A stretch of DNA of 64,000 nt from Mermis nigrescens (lineage: Eukaryota > Nematoda > Enoplea > Mermithida > Mermithidae), in contig JAVLUZ010000249.1 in NCBI GenBank assembly GCA_036768485.1, positions 310,001-374,000 on the forward strand, read 5' to 3'. Position 1 is the first letter of the stretch, and every line of letters begins with the position of its first letter. This document shows positions 1-9,540 of this stretch, in pieces. The notes beneath the pieces are model-generated. The model was not told where the DNA came from and ran no database searches. It saw nothing but the letters and a program-made list of their open reading frames with translations. A program made the translations under genes and the position numbers.

Positions 1-68
1 TCTTGGAGAGGGTCTAAAATCCAACCCCAAGCCAATCTGTGTTGGCATAGTCGCATCGTTGTTTGTAG

Positions 69-898
69 TAGAGCTGTGCCGGGGCCAGGCCCGGCCCCGG
101 CCCCGGCGCCGGGGCCTAGGCCCCGGCCCCGGGCCGGGGGCCAGGCTGGCCCCGGCACCGGGACCGGGGCCAATGTTAGAGTTGATTATAATGTAGAAAA
201 TTGATAATGTTTTGGGCAGATTTACCTTTAAACTCAATTTCAAGCAAACCACAGATCTTGCTAATTCAAATCTTTATTTCATTATGTCATATTGGTGCAA
301 CTTTCTAGTTAATAATCAAAATTGACATATTTTAAATTGCAATTCATATAGACGAGCATTTCCAGCTTGCTTGGTAGCAGACAGCTACGTCTATCAGAAC
401 AAATAGAATAATAAGCCTAAAAAAGTGCAAAGTAAAGCACAATGAAAAACGCATCCAAGTCAGAGGAGTTAAATCCATACATGGGCAGCTCAAAAATTCT
501 AGGGGGTCCAACATTTTTCAAAGTCAAAAAGTGCCTGATAATATATGGTAGAGCGAAAAAAACACCGTTTTCTCGCGTCTCTCAATGAGCTATCCATTAG
601 CATCAAAAACCGCAGAAAAACAAAAAATTCTGAAAATCAATTTCTGGGGGGTCTAGCGGATTTTTTTGGGGGGGGAGAATGAGAATTCTGGGGGTCTGGA
701 TCCCCCGATGCCCATGTTCTGTTATATCTTGTAATCCGAGCAAATATTAACGCTTGACGTGCATATCTACAAGCAAGAATATATGCATAGGTACATATAA
801 GGGGCAGGGTCGTACTATGAGTATGGTAAAGCACGCCATTATTGGCCCCGGCCAGGCCCCGGCCCCGGCCCCGGCAAAAAAGGCGGCCCCGGCATCTA
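69..898. mobile_element. hAT-like non-autonomous element, CCGGGG-stem subfamily
   Basis: An exact 8-bp target duplication, gtttgtag, lies at 61-68 and 899-906. The ends begin and finish with TAGA/TCTA and run into very GC-rich stems (about 78-173 and 844-893) built from ggccccgg repeats that are mutually complementary. The interior is AT-rich and non-coding. An 8-bp duplication with short inverted ends is the hAT hallmark; no transposase is present, so this is a MITE-like passenger. A second small element with ACATGGGCA inverted ends (479-717) lies inside it. Confidence 0.75.
479..717. mobile_element. Small MITE with ACATGGGCA inverted ends, nested
   Basis: The word ACATGGGCA at 479-487 is mirrored by TGCCCATGT at 709-717. 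The interior has G-runs near both ends (aggggg, gggggtct). The same G-run plus cccatg architecture recurs at 5807-5972 and elsewhere in the window, so this is a dispersed family. No target duplication was found. Confidence 0.5.
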
Positions 899-1571
899 GT
901 TTGTAGTTTTATAAAATTGCTAAATATTAGTAATATTTGATCGGATTTTTAAGTACTAACACATAAAAAGCTATATTTTCTGGAGATTTTTTTCAAAGTT
1001 TTTGACAGTTAATCCTGTTTTGCACCTAATTTGATTCTAGAAACGACTTTACTTTGTGCAAAATATCAGTTGCTTGCATCTAAAAATCGGTCTCTATTTA
1101 TCAATATTAATAATCATAACAACTATCTAATCTCAAATATCTTTTTCTTAATCAGCCGAAATCAGCCTTGCGTGTTTTGGATCGATTAAGCTTCAAAAGT
1201 TATCTTATTTATTCATAAATTTGAGATATTACGGCTAAAAAATTGTCCTAAAACATTTTGTCTCTCTTCCTCTCGACGACAACACACTAAAATTGCTGTA
1301 AACGTCAAAATGTCGTTAAAACTACCAAAGTTTACTGTTTATGGCGATTTCAAACACTTTTGCAGAAAAGTATTGATTATTATATTTTTTTACCTGAATC
1401 TTGCCCTATTTTTTCAGAATATTTACCCGCTTCTAATTTTTTTGGGGTAGACCTACAAACTCTCTATCGAGTGTTTGGTCTACAATGATTGTATTTGTTG
1501 GAACATGTGTCGTTTAATCAGCTTTAGCAAGCTTGTCGTCTCTTCGGCAATAACATCGTTTCAAAACATTA
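899..1571. other. AT-rich spacer, nothing recognised
   Basis: Outside the 8-bp target duplication at its left edge I see no convincing exon, RNA gene or repeat boundary in this stretch on either strand. Confidence 0.6.
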
Positions 1572-1579
1572 GTCGTCAT

Positions 1580-1846
1580 CAGACACGAACGTGGGGGTTG
1601 GGGGTCCAAACCCCACTCCCCAGAATAGACAAATAAAAAATTCTGTGGGGAAAACGAGGCAAAACAAATGCTTAAAACGGATGTTAATTGAAAACTTGTT
1701 CAAAACTGCTTCAAATTGAACAGAAACTGTGTAATAAGAGAGTTTTAACGCTATTTTAGCGCTTATACTAGTTTTTGAGGCCATTTTGGCCCAAAAAGCT
1801 CAAATTTCGACCCCCCTCCCCAGATCGGCCATGCTGTGCATCTATG
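1580..1846. mobile_element. 267-bp MITE with 8-bp TSD
   Basis: Flanked by gtcgtcat at 1572-1579 and 1847-1854, an exact 8-bp repeat. The left end is CAGACACG and the reverse complement of the right end starts CATAGATGC, so the ends are only weakly inverted. Runs of G near the left and C near the right are typical of the G-run MITEs in this window. Its right end (gccatgctgtgcat) also occurs near 7460 and, inverted, near 44505, so the family is repeated here. Confidence 0.65.
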
Positions 1847-1970
1847 GTCGTCATCGTCAGTTGTCCGTGTCAAATGATAATGATAAATGATGATAATAAA
1901 AAATTGTGGAAAATAATTTTTAAAAAGTTTAAATGAATTAATTAATTTTCCAATTTACTTCTTTCTTAGG

Positions 1971-2093
1971 TGTGAATGTCGCCCCGAATTTCGATGCGAG
2001 CTGGATGAATGGGATTTTAACAAAGAAGCTTATATTTTCGTATGCAAACCGCACGAGCAGCGTGATATTCTATTGACGAAAAAAATTCAGTGA
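1971..2093 (+). CDS. Candidate terminal exon of an unrecognised host gene
   Basis: A pyrimidine-rich tract ending in cttag at 1965-1969 is followed by 40 open codons and a TGA stop. The peptide begins CECRPEF and contains ELDEWDFNKEAYIF and VCKPHEQRD, with a charged, ordinary protein composition unlike the surrounding repeats. This looks like the last exon of a host gene, but no upstream exon was recognised in the 2 kb to its left and I do not recognise the family. It could also be chance, since 40 codons is short. Confidence rests on the splice acceptor and composition only. Confidence 0.35.
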   Translation, partial: CECRPEFRCELDEWDFNKEAYIFVCKPHEQRDILLTKKIQ

Positions 2094-2807
2094 TAATCGG
2101 TGAAGAATTTGGTTTTGTAAGGATATGTGTTCATACACGTAATAGGAGAACTATGGAATTCCTTGTCTTAACTATGGTCATCTCATCTCCCAACTATGTA
2201 TTTATGTATGTGTGCACGGACAATAATTCTGTCATATTATTTTGAAAAAATCTCATTTACCTAAACTCTTTGGTCCTAAATATGTTTGACAAGTATGTAT
2301 GCCGTTAATTGTTAGATTTATCTAGAAAGATAAATACGGGTTGCCTGAGAATTAAACAAATGAGAATCTTCAACTAGGGATTCGCCATAAAAACAACGTT
2401 ATAGGCCAACAACTTTGATTATCAGTTGTTTGCGCTAAAAATGTGCGATTTGGAAGGAAGAAAATCGAAAAAGATGCTAAAACGTCGCATAATTTTAGTT
2501 GAGGTCATCAGGCATGCAGCCGATTTCTTGGAATTTCAATGTTTGACACTTGGGTACCTCCACAAACCATCTTTTTTAGTATTTTATCGACAAGTTTCTT
2601 CCTTTCTTTAGCTATTTTCCAAAGTAATTTCTTGATTCGAAATAAAGATTGTAGGTATTGGTGAGGTACGTGTACACTTGTCGTTAACCGTGTGTACATC
2701 AAGTTAACACAATGTACTTTGGATTTTATAGATTAGGTGCCTAATATATGACTATAAACTATGTATAAACTATGATTTTTTCTATTTATTGAAAAACCTA
2801 CTTTTTG
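2094..2807. other. Non-coding stretch, possible 3' UTR and spacer
   Basis: No repeat structure or convincing exon seen. An AATAAA lies at about 2640, which could be a polyadenylation signal for the putative exon ending at 2093, but the distance is large. Confidence 0.4.
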
Positions 2808-3218
2808 TTAATTGTCAGAGAACACTAACATCAATAAGCTACACAAGCGGAAACTGACTGCGAACATTTTCGAGAAAGTCCAAAAAAGAATGAATTCGTC
2901 ACTACGCCTCGGCCCACGAATTTCGCCATCTATTAATGCATTTTTTGTGCTCCGCTGCTTTTTGCAGCCGGAACAACGGAACCGTACGTAAACTTTTCCA
3001 CGATCAGCTCGAGTGACTTTGGTTTGATATATATCGCCGTTGCAATTAAAAGTCCCAAAGTTACAAGAATTCCTTATCTGATTAGGTAATGGAAGCGTCT
3101 GAGCATCAAAAATGAGACCTTGGGTAATTTTTTTAAGCCGCATAACCCTACGCCCATGTTGGGACCTAAGTAAGTAAACTTTTCGCGATCGTCTGATTAG
3201 GGGCGACCGCTCCCCCAT
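2808..3218 (-). CDS. ORF with a zinc-ribbon-like CxxC segment, possible transposase fragment
   Basis: A 136-codon open frame on the minus strand. Its middle reads FNCNGDIYQTKV, then KVYVRFRCSGCKKQRSTK, then LIDGEIR, a pattern resembling the N-terminal zinc-binding part of ISXO2/Merlin or FLYWCH-like transposon proteins, where an aromatic/basic strand precedes RCxxCKKxxS. No DDE catalytic core follows. The last 30 residues are hydrophobic and may be read through non-coding DNA. A possible acceptor (cttacttag) precedes the GTCCCAAC segment, so the real exon could start near residue 20. Function is not assigned; a decayed Merlin-like element or a host exon are the main options. Confidence 0.3.
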   Translation of the reverse strand: MGERSPLIRRSRKVYLLRSQHGRRVMRLKKITQGLIFDAQTLPLPNQIRNSCNFGTFNCNGDIYQTKVTRADRGKVYVRFRCSGCKKQRSTKNALIDGEIRGPRRSDEFILFWTFSKMFAVSFRLCSLLMLVFSDN

Positions 3219-3839
3219 TCCCCACCCTCTTCCGCCCTTGCGTATACATAGTACGTGTTCGATTTGAATTACATTACCTGATCATCTTTTTTTATAATAT
3301 GTGTGACTGCCTATTATTTCGTAATTATTAATGTGTTCAAGCAATGACGTATCAAAGTACATACAAACTGAATATCCTTGTCTAGAAAGTGTGCAGAGTA
3401 GCATTTTTGCGAAAATTTATGTGACTATTTTTATCCATCAGGCGACTTTTTTCGATCCTCGGTTACGTTTGATTAAGTTTTCTAAAACGTTATTTTCGTT
3501 CTACGCAAAAGTGATAAATGGCTTAAAGAGAAAAACATTACCGTACCTACTTCATTTATTTAGTATTTGCACGCAAAATCGTTGTTAAAAAATTCGTCGG
3601 TGAAATCACGTGTTTGGACTTTGGAGTTTGTACTTTCGAATCATGGTAAACACTTCACTGGAAGGAAACCTAGAATATAGCAGAGTATGATGCTGAAAAA
3701 TTAGGTTATCTCTGAAGGGACCAAAAAAGAAATTTAAGTACCTACTACGAATACGAAGAACATGAGTAAAAATATAAAAATTATTAGGAATAGGTTTTTC
3801 CATAGTACCTAAAAATTATTTCTAATGACTACTACTGAT
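3219..3839. other. Spacer, nothing recognised
   Basis: AT-rich sequence with short chance ORFs on both strands. No repeat ends, RNA genes or splice-bounded exons that I could support. Confidence 0.5.
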
Positions 3840-4567
3840 CCTGGGAACGCTTGAGCGGATCACCCCAGACCTCCCGCAGCCGTAAAATCTCGTTGTATAT
3901 GTGCAACGAGGTTTTAGGGAGAACAAGCCGGGTAAAAGGGCTAGGAATTTATAAAAATTTCCGGCGTTTCGCGCCGGCATTAATTTATCTTTTTTTGTAT
4001 GATTTAAGCGGCATAGATTGAGTTTAACATGCAAAAACGTCAGAAAATTTCCGGCGCAAAGCACCGCCAGTTACTGTTCTTTCTTTTTGTAAGGCTCTAG
4101 CATTGCGTTTAAAAGCCTGAATCACTCAAAATATCTTCAGACACAGTAAGTAATTCGCAGTTTTCTTGTTAGAAGCTTGAACTGTCAAAATTGTTTTGTA
4201 CGAATTTGATAATTTTCTGCTCTGTCAGACTATTAGTATTTATAAAGCTACAAAATGCTAAGGGCGGTGAAAAATGACTAAATTTATCGGCACTTTGCGC
4301 CACTTATGATTACCGAAGTGTTTGTCAATAGAAAGGCCGTAAATTCTGCATGAAAACGGTAGAAATTCCATAAATTTTCGGCACTTCGCGCCGCTTTACC
4401 CTTTTTGTATTTTTATCATCAGAAACCCATAAATTAGCTAGGCTACACTACTAAAGGTCGAAAAACTCAGTTTTACTATACATAACGTTACTGGCATTCA
4501 ATGCAAAAGTAGTGTTAAAAATTTTTGTTTATGCCCCCCCCGAACCAAAATCCTAGCTACGCCTGTG
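3840..4567. mobile_element. Truncated copy of the GGCGTAGC hAT-like family
   Basis: The right end, ctagctacgcctgtg, matches the right terminus of the complete copy at 50736-51890. The interior (taaaatctcgttgta near 3882, a cggcg-ttt-gcgccg palindrome near 3962, acataacgtt near 4480) runs parallel to 51325-51890. The left half of the family is missing. Confidence 0.6.
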
Positions 4568-5058
4568 TTAGTGCTGACAGAAGTCTTCTGTATTTGAATG
4601 ATAGCAACAATTTTCTTCAAAGCTCAATACCTAAACTTTTTTAAGTCAGGAAGGCACCGGTCGCTTAACGAAGTTTTTGACTTTAGCAGATCTGTAAAAT
4701 TCAACAGATATGTAGATCTTTAAAATTTTCCAAATAAATATGAATATCATAGTTATCTTTTGTGATCCTCCACTTTTCTGAAGTCTTACTATAGTATCTA
4801 CGTGAGTTTATCTGATTCCTCTACTGCAATCAGTGCTGCCAAGTGCCAAGCCAAATTTTCAAAAACTTTGACCTCACTGACCGTAAAAACCTCAAAAGGT
4901 AGGCGAAACCTCTAAATTTTCAAATGACTTCTACTCAGGGAGCAGACTATTTTGTAAATGTTCTACGCAAATTTTAGCTTGTGTAAATGTGCGATAGGAT
5001 CTGGTAGGTACATGCAATAATTTGTACGAAAATACGGCTTTTTTCTTGGTCAATCATA
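4568..5058. other. Spacer, nothing recognised
   Basis: AT-rich sequence without coding potential or repeat ends I can define. Confidence 0.5.
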
Positions 5059-5593
5059 GTCTGTTTCATTTATTCGAGAGCTTTTTAGTAAGTTTTTCAA
5101 GGGCTACACTACACTAAGCGAAATAAGATGACTTACTGTAGTTCAGCAGATCAGCTCAGTGAGGGCGAGTGGCTGGTATTGTTCCATTTTTAATGCACTA
5201 ATCTGTCCATATTATTTTAATTTAGGCATCTGGGACATATGTACTACAAGAAGTGCGCTAAATAAAAGCTAGTGGCTGGAATCGAACCCGGGTTTCTTCG
5301 ACGTCAAGCAGTTTTACCACTGAGCCATGCGGGAGTTCGCGCTACTCATAAAAATCTTAATCTATTGTGTTTAAAGTGTCAACTTTGGATAAGCTGAATG
5401 CGCGATTTTTATCTGTGAGTTGATTGATCTGCTGGGAATGAGAATAAATTAAGCCGCAGAAAATATTATTGAAAAACCCTCCTTTGCTACGTGGCTACGA
5501 TGAGATCTAGCGACCTACAATAAATAAGAAAAAATAGGTTACTGTAGCCTCTGAAACATTTAATGAAAAAGCTTTCGGATCAATGAAACAGAC
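5059..5593. mobile_element. Tc1/mariner-like MITE with TA target duplication
   Basis: The left end GTCTGTTTCATT (5059) and right end AATGAAACAGAC (to 5593) are perfect inverted repeats, extended by a second block, gagcttttt / aaaaagctt. Both ends abut TA (5057-5058, 5594-5595), the Tc1/mariner target. No transposase is encoded. A tRNA-like sequence on the minus strand sits inside at about 5268-5336. Confidence 0.65.
5268..5336 (-). tRNA. tRNA-like sequence (SINE or tRNA pseudogene)
   Basis: Read on the minus strand the segment shows an A box (tggctcagtggt), an anticodon-arm-sized interval and a B box (gggttcgattcc), the two internal RNA polymerase III promoter blocks in correct order and spacing. 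The T stem and acceptor stem pair poorly, so it is not a functional tRNA. It is probably a tRNA-derived SINE head or a tRNA pseudogene caught within a mariner-like MITE. Confidence 0.6.
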
Positions 5594-5806
5594 TATAGAT
5601 GTGTCAATATAGTGCAGTAACCGACGCGCGGTGAGACATTAATAAAAAGCATTAAAAAGAAATACAAATTATAATGATTTCGTCTTTCTGAAATGCGCTT
5701 TTACATTAAAAATCCTAAAAGCTTTAAAATTATTAAAATATGGAAAAACTGTAAGAATAAAGACCTCGAAATTCCAGATTGAATCTCACAGTTGGCCAAT
5801 GAGCAC

Positions 5807-5972
5807 CACACGTGGGCTGGGCAGCAAGAAAATTCTCGGGGGCAGGATGAGTAAAATTACAGAAAATGTTACTAAAAATAGAATTCTGGGGGTCTACAGT
5901 AATCTGGAGGGGGGTTTCAACTTTTCTCGGGAGGGGGCTACCACCAACCCCCAACCCCCACGCCCATGTGTG
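5807..5972. mobile_element. G-run MITE with CACACGTGGGC / GCCCATGTGTG ends
   Basis: Near-perfect 11-bp inverted ends at 5807-5817 and 5962-5972 bracket runs of G and C around a short AT-rich core. Related to the ACATGGGCA element at 479-717. Flanking 8-mers match only partly, so the target duplication is not established. Confidence 0.5.
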
Positions 5973-6528
5973 ATTGCAACCTCTCTGTAATCTTTCGAAT
6001 GTAACCTACACTAATTTCAATGGTCGAGTCATCTATTGTTACTTAAAGTAACTAATTTAGTCAATAGTTAGGGCGCCCATCCGCTCGAAAAAACGGTCCG
6101 ATGAAGCGACCATTGAAATCGCAAGGCATTCGGCAATAAATAATTTTTTCTGAAAAACTCTGATCAAGTGAAACGGTTACGATAAGACCCAGTGCACAGG
6201 ATGTTATTTCATTGGAATGACGGAAATAAAATAAACGCAATATAAAAAATACTTATGTGTATGGAAAGCAGAAGAAATAAATCAAATCTGTGCGAAAATC
6301 ACCCGAATTTTATACCTATTTCTCCTCTCAAATTTCTCGTTTAGCGCACGGTGTCTGATGAAATTTTTATCAAGAATAAAGATGATAAAAAGATGTACAA
6401 AACTGCTTCCACTTCTTGAGCGTAAAATTCTGAACCATTACACTTATTTAAAGAACGAGCAGAACAAAGATATTTTATTGGACCAAAGTCACGTACATTT
6501 CTCGTCCGTTTTTAGCCAATTGACGTAA
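5973..6528. other. Spacer upstream of a candidate host gene
   Basis: No element ends recognised. The last 100 bases precede a possible start codon at 6529 and could include a promoter, but I see no clear core promoter motif. Confidence 0.4.
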
Positions 6529-6587
6529 ATGGCGGCGACGTTGTTTATTTTTGTGCTAGTCTTTACCGCGGAGGCGAGATTTATCAG
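6529..6587 (+). CDS. Candidate first exon encoding a signal peptide
   Basis: ATG at 6529 opens 19 codons beginning MAATLFIFVLVFTAEARFI and ends at an ag|gtaaaa splice donor (gt at 6588). The peptide has the hydrophobic core and small residues of a secretory signal peptide, and the exon is locally GC-richer than its surroundings. It ends in phase 2. Joining to an acceptor at 6638 would give only nine more codons before a stop, so the true second exon is uncertain. It probably marks a small secreted-protein gene whose other exons are at 6711-6830 or further right. Confidence 0.4.
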
Positions 6588-6710
6588 GTAAAAATATATT
6601 ATTCGAAAATAGGAACGAAGTATTTGAATTTTTTCAGAAAAGAAGCCTTCACTAAAGCTTACTGAATTGTAATAAAAATGTTGTGATTTAATTTTACAAT
6701 TCGAACGCAG

Positions 6711-6830
6711 TATCTTTCATTAACATACGAGGATTCTTTACAGTCGACTGAGTTTATAAAACAAAAAGGAGCTAATAGTGAGCTTTATTCTAATTTCTGG
6801 TCAACTACCAAAATTAGAATTGCAATTAAG
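6711..6830 (+). CDS. Candidate internal exon, 40 codons, both splice sites present
   Basis: An acceptor (ttcgaacgcag, ending 6710) and a strong donor (AAG|GTATGT, intron from 6831) bracket exactly 120 nt that are open in one frame, phase 0 to phase 0. The peptide starts YLSLTYEDSLQSTEF and includes GANSELYSNFW. Another acceptor, cttcaatag, at 6881-6889 would continue with about 12 codons to a stop. I do not recognise the family. The phase does not fit directly onto the signal-peptide exon at 6529-6587, so they may belong to different transcripts or a linking exon is missing. Confidence 0.4.
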
Positions 6831-7030
6831 GTATGTAGACATAGCACGCTCTCGTCAATTTAATTTAAAAAATCCATTTTCTTCAATAGAATGGTTTTTT
6901 TAACAGCATTAAGATGTATAAGCAGTGATCTAATGTTGATTGTGTCATGTAAAATTTGACTACCTAATCACTTTTGAAGTTTCGATTTGTTTTCATTCAG
7001 GGGAATAACAATCGGTACCAGTATAATCGG

Positions 7031-7482
7031 TGTAAGGGGGCCAAAGAGCTATTTTGTTCAAAAATGGCATCAACTAGTATAAATGCGAAAATTGCGTAAA
7101 AACTACATTATTATTTAGTTTCCGATCGGTTTCATACATGTTTACAGAAAATTTATGATTTTATCTATTTCTGCCCCTCGTTTTCCCCTACAAAATTTTC
7201 CATTTTCCATATACTTTGGGTACTATACTAATCATCAACGTATGGGTTGGGGTTCTAGACTTCTCCAGAATAAAAAAATGGGAAATTTCCTAACGAAAAT
7301 AAGACAAACTGAAGGCCAAAAAAAATATGAAAATAAATATTTTCTGCAAAAAAGCTTGAAATTGACTATAAATGAATATAACACATGCTAATTTAGCATT
7401 TATACCGGTTTTTCAGGCTATTTCGATCTAAAAAAAAGCTCTCTGACTGACCCCTAGACTTGCCATGCTGTGCACATACGGT
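7031..7482. mobile_element. Probable G-run MITE copy
   Basis: The right end (gccatgctgtgcacata, about 7461-7478) matches the right end of the MITE at 1580-1846, and the left part shows the characteristic gggggcc / ggcatcaactagta stretch. Boundaries are approximate and no target duplication was found. Confidence 0.4.
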
Positions 7483-7790
7483 CCAGACAACCCAAGCTCC
7501 ATACCCTCGCGTGAATGTCAGGTGGACCCCAAATCTTCATGTACATGTCTGGTTATGACCTGTGAGTCGTTTGACAAACCAGCAATCATTAATTTCATCC
7601 ATATTGGACATTTTTGTCGACTTTTGATGAGTGTCTTATTTTGAAATCTTAATGGTGATTTTTCCGGAAATCTAAGTTTTTAACAAAATTCCTGCATTAT
7701 ACAAGCACTACATGCGCGCATATGTGAAGACAGTAAAATATTTTTTTGCAGTCAAGACCTGCCGACCTTTGATGCGAATGGGATATGGAT

Positions 7791-8090
7791 AACTCGCCCC
7801 CCACAACTTGCCCCTTCAATCCGCCTCCAACTATAACTTGCCCCCACAACGCGCCCCCTCGATAACTCACCCCCACACAACTAGCCCCCCACACAACTCG
7901 CCCCCACGCGACTCGCCCCCATACAACTCGCCCTCACTACAACTTGCCCCCCCCCCACAACTGTCCCCACACAACTCGCCCCTCCTCCCACAACTCACCC
8001 CCACAACTCGCCCCCACGCAACTCGCCCTCTCCACAATTCACCCTCCACACAACTCGCCCCCCCTCACAAGTCACCCCCGCACAACTGGC
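7791..8090. repeat. Minisatellite of cccacaactcgc-type units
   Basis: About 300 bp of imperfect tandem units of 10-15 bp with the core cccacaactcgcccc. The reverse complement of the same array occurs at 9219-9330, so the two arrays form inverted arms about 1.1 kb apart. Long ORFs read through it are repeat artefacts. Confidence 0.85.
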
Positions 8091-8366
8091 CCATGGAACT
8101 TGAAGCCGACGGATCATGATAGCTAATGCAATTATGTATTCTAAATTCTATTTATTAGCTTGTAGAAAAACCTTATTTATGGTGAAAATTGTGCTCATTA
8201 TGACACATTTTTGCGACTTTTTTACATTGCTGCTAGCTACAGCATAACGAGTCTATCATTTTTTTGTGTACACATAAATCGATTGACACATTTTCACATA
8301 TTTTCTGATGCGTATCGCTTATGCTGATTCATGGATCAGTTATGGGCATAAATAGCTGGTCCGCAG

Positions 8367-8561
8367 CAGTGGCGGATCCAGGATTTTCCTTAGGGGGGAG
8401 GCGGTAGCCCTAAGGGAGGGCGGATTGACTTGGGCGGAAAAATGAGCCGTTTTAACCCAAAAATCGCTAAAAATCGCTCAAAAATCCTCAATTTTGCGCA
8501 CTATTTTGGGCCGATGGGGAGAAAGCTGGCCGCCCCCCTCGCCCCCCTTGATCCGCCCCTG
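8367..8561. mobile_element. 195-bp hAT MITE (CAGTGGCGGATCCAGG ends)
   Basis: The left end CAGTGGCGGATCCAGG and the reverse complement of the right end, CAGGGGCGGATCAAGG, are near-identical 16-bp inverted repeats. Flanks gtccgcag (8359-8366) and gtccgcgg (8562-8569) differ at one base, as expected for an aged 8-bp duplication. It lies between the two inverted minisatellite arrays. Left-end relatives occur near 59796 and a right-end relative near 62625. Confidence 0.7.
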
Positions 8562-9218
8562 GTCCGCGGTGGTCAAAGATTGAGTTTGTCTGGGCAAAAC
8601 TCACGCCAAAAATTGGCTTAAATGCTAAAATAGCGTTAAAACTGCGTTAATCTACATTTAAAGATCAATTCCGAGCAATTTTGAAAAGTTTTTCTCTTGG
8701 TTTTTAGCCTTTGTTTTGCCTCATTTTTCTCAAAAGTTATTATTTATCCATTCTGGGAGCCTAGAGACCCAGCAACCACACATCGGCGTGAGCGGTTCCA
8801 CACCCCAGTCTCCTAAAACCCCTAATCGATAAATCCCTCAGAATTGAATTTTTGGTGCAATTTTTACAATTTTGCCCATCTGATCCCCCAGAAATTGGCC
8901 CTGCAATCCCCACTTGCATGTCTGGTTGTGGGGGGAAGCAACATTTGGACTATGCATTTGCTGCTAGGGGTTGAATTGATTTGTCAATTGTGAAACATTT
9001 TGGATTGGATTGAGGCTGACAATACGCAGGCAATACAAAAAAGGCAAGGAGAGAAAAAATTGTGGCATAGGCAAAAATACTTTATTGTTAGCTTTATCCA
9101 TTAGAATCGAAAAATTACAAAGAAATTAAAAAAATTTAACTCTGAGGCTTTCAACTTCTGTGGTCCGACCGAAACCTCCATGATTGGATTGTAATTACGA
9201 TATTTTTGGGGTATTTGT

Positions 9219-9330
9219 AGGGGGCGAGTTGTGGGGGGCGAGTTGTGGGGGGGGTGAATTGTGTGGGGCGAGTTGTGGTTGCGGGCGAGTTGTGTGGGTA
9301 CGAGTTAAGGGGGGCGAATTGTGGGGGCCA
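9219..9330. repeat. Inverted counterpart of the cccacaactcgc minisatellite
   Basis: Tandem ggggcgagttgtgg units, the reverse complement of the array at 7791-8090. Outside the pair lie similar words (gatgcgaat at 7771-7779, gatacgaat near 9346), possibly the remains of a target duplication around a 1.5-kb element whose subterminal regions are the two arrays. Confidence 0.75.
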
Positions 9331-9410
9331 ATTATTCGCAAACCGATACGAATATAATGTGCAAAATTGCCATATTGTTTTACTTTATTCTACTTCACTG
9401 GCTCATTAAG

Positions 9411-9539
9411 AAAAGCAAGAAATGCGTCCGACGCAGATGGAAGCTGGCTTTCAAATTTCTGCGCGGATATTGAGCCGTGTAAATTCGTCGCAGGCAATAT
9501 TCGGTCCTTCTACATCGAGTACCAGACTGTTCCAAGCTG
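9411..9539 (+). CDS. Candidate host exon ending at a strong splice donor
   Basis: An open frame runs through a possible acceptor (pyrimidine-rich tract ending ctcattaag, 9410) to a good donor, AGCTG|GTATGTATG, with the intron starting at 9540. The peptide includes DADGSWLSNFCADIEPC and KFVAGNIRSFYIEYQ, a plausible protein composition. If the 9411 start is right it enters in phase 2, which matches the end phase of the signal-peptide exon at 6529-6587, making one gene possible but unproven. Family not recognised. Confidence 0.3.
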
Positions 9540-9540
9540 G

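Noticed and set aside
7808..8126. Pro/His/Ser-rich proteins of 60-103 codons
   Set aside because: Translations of the cccacaactcgc minisatellite.
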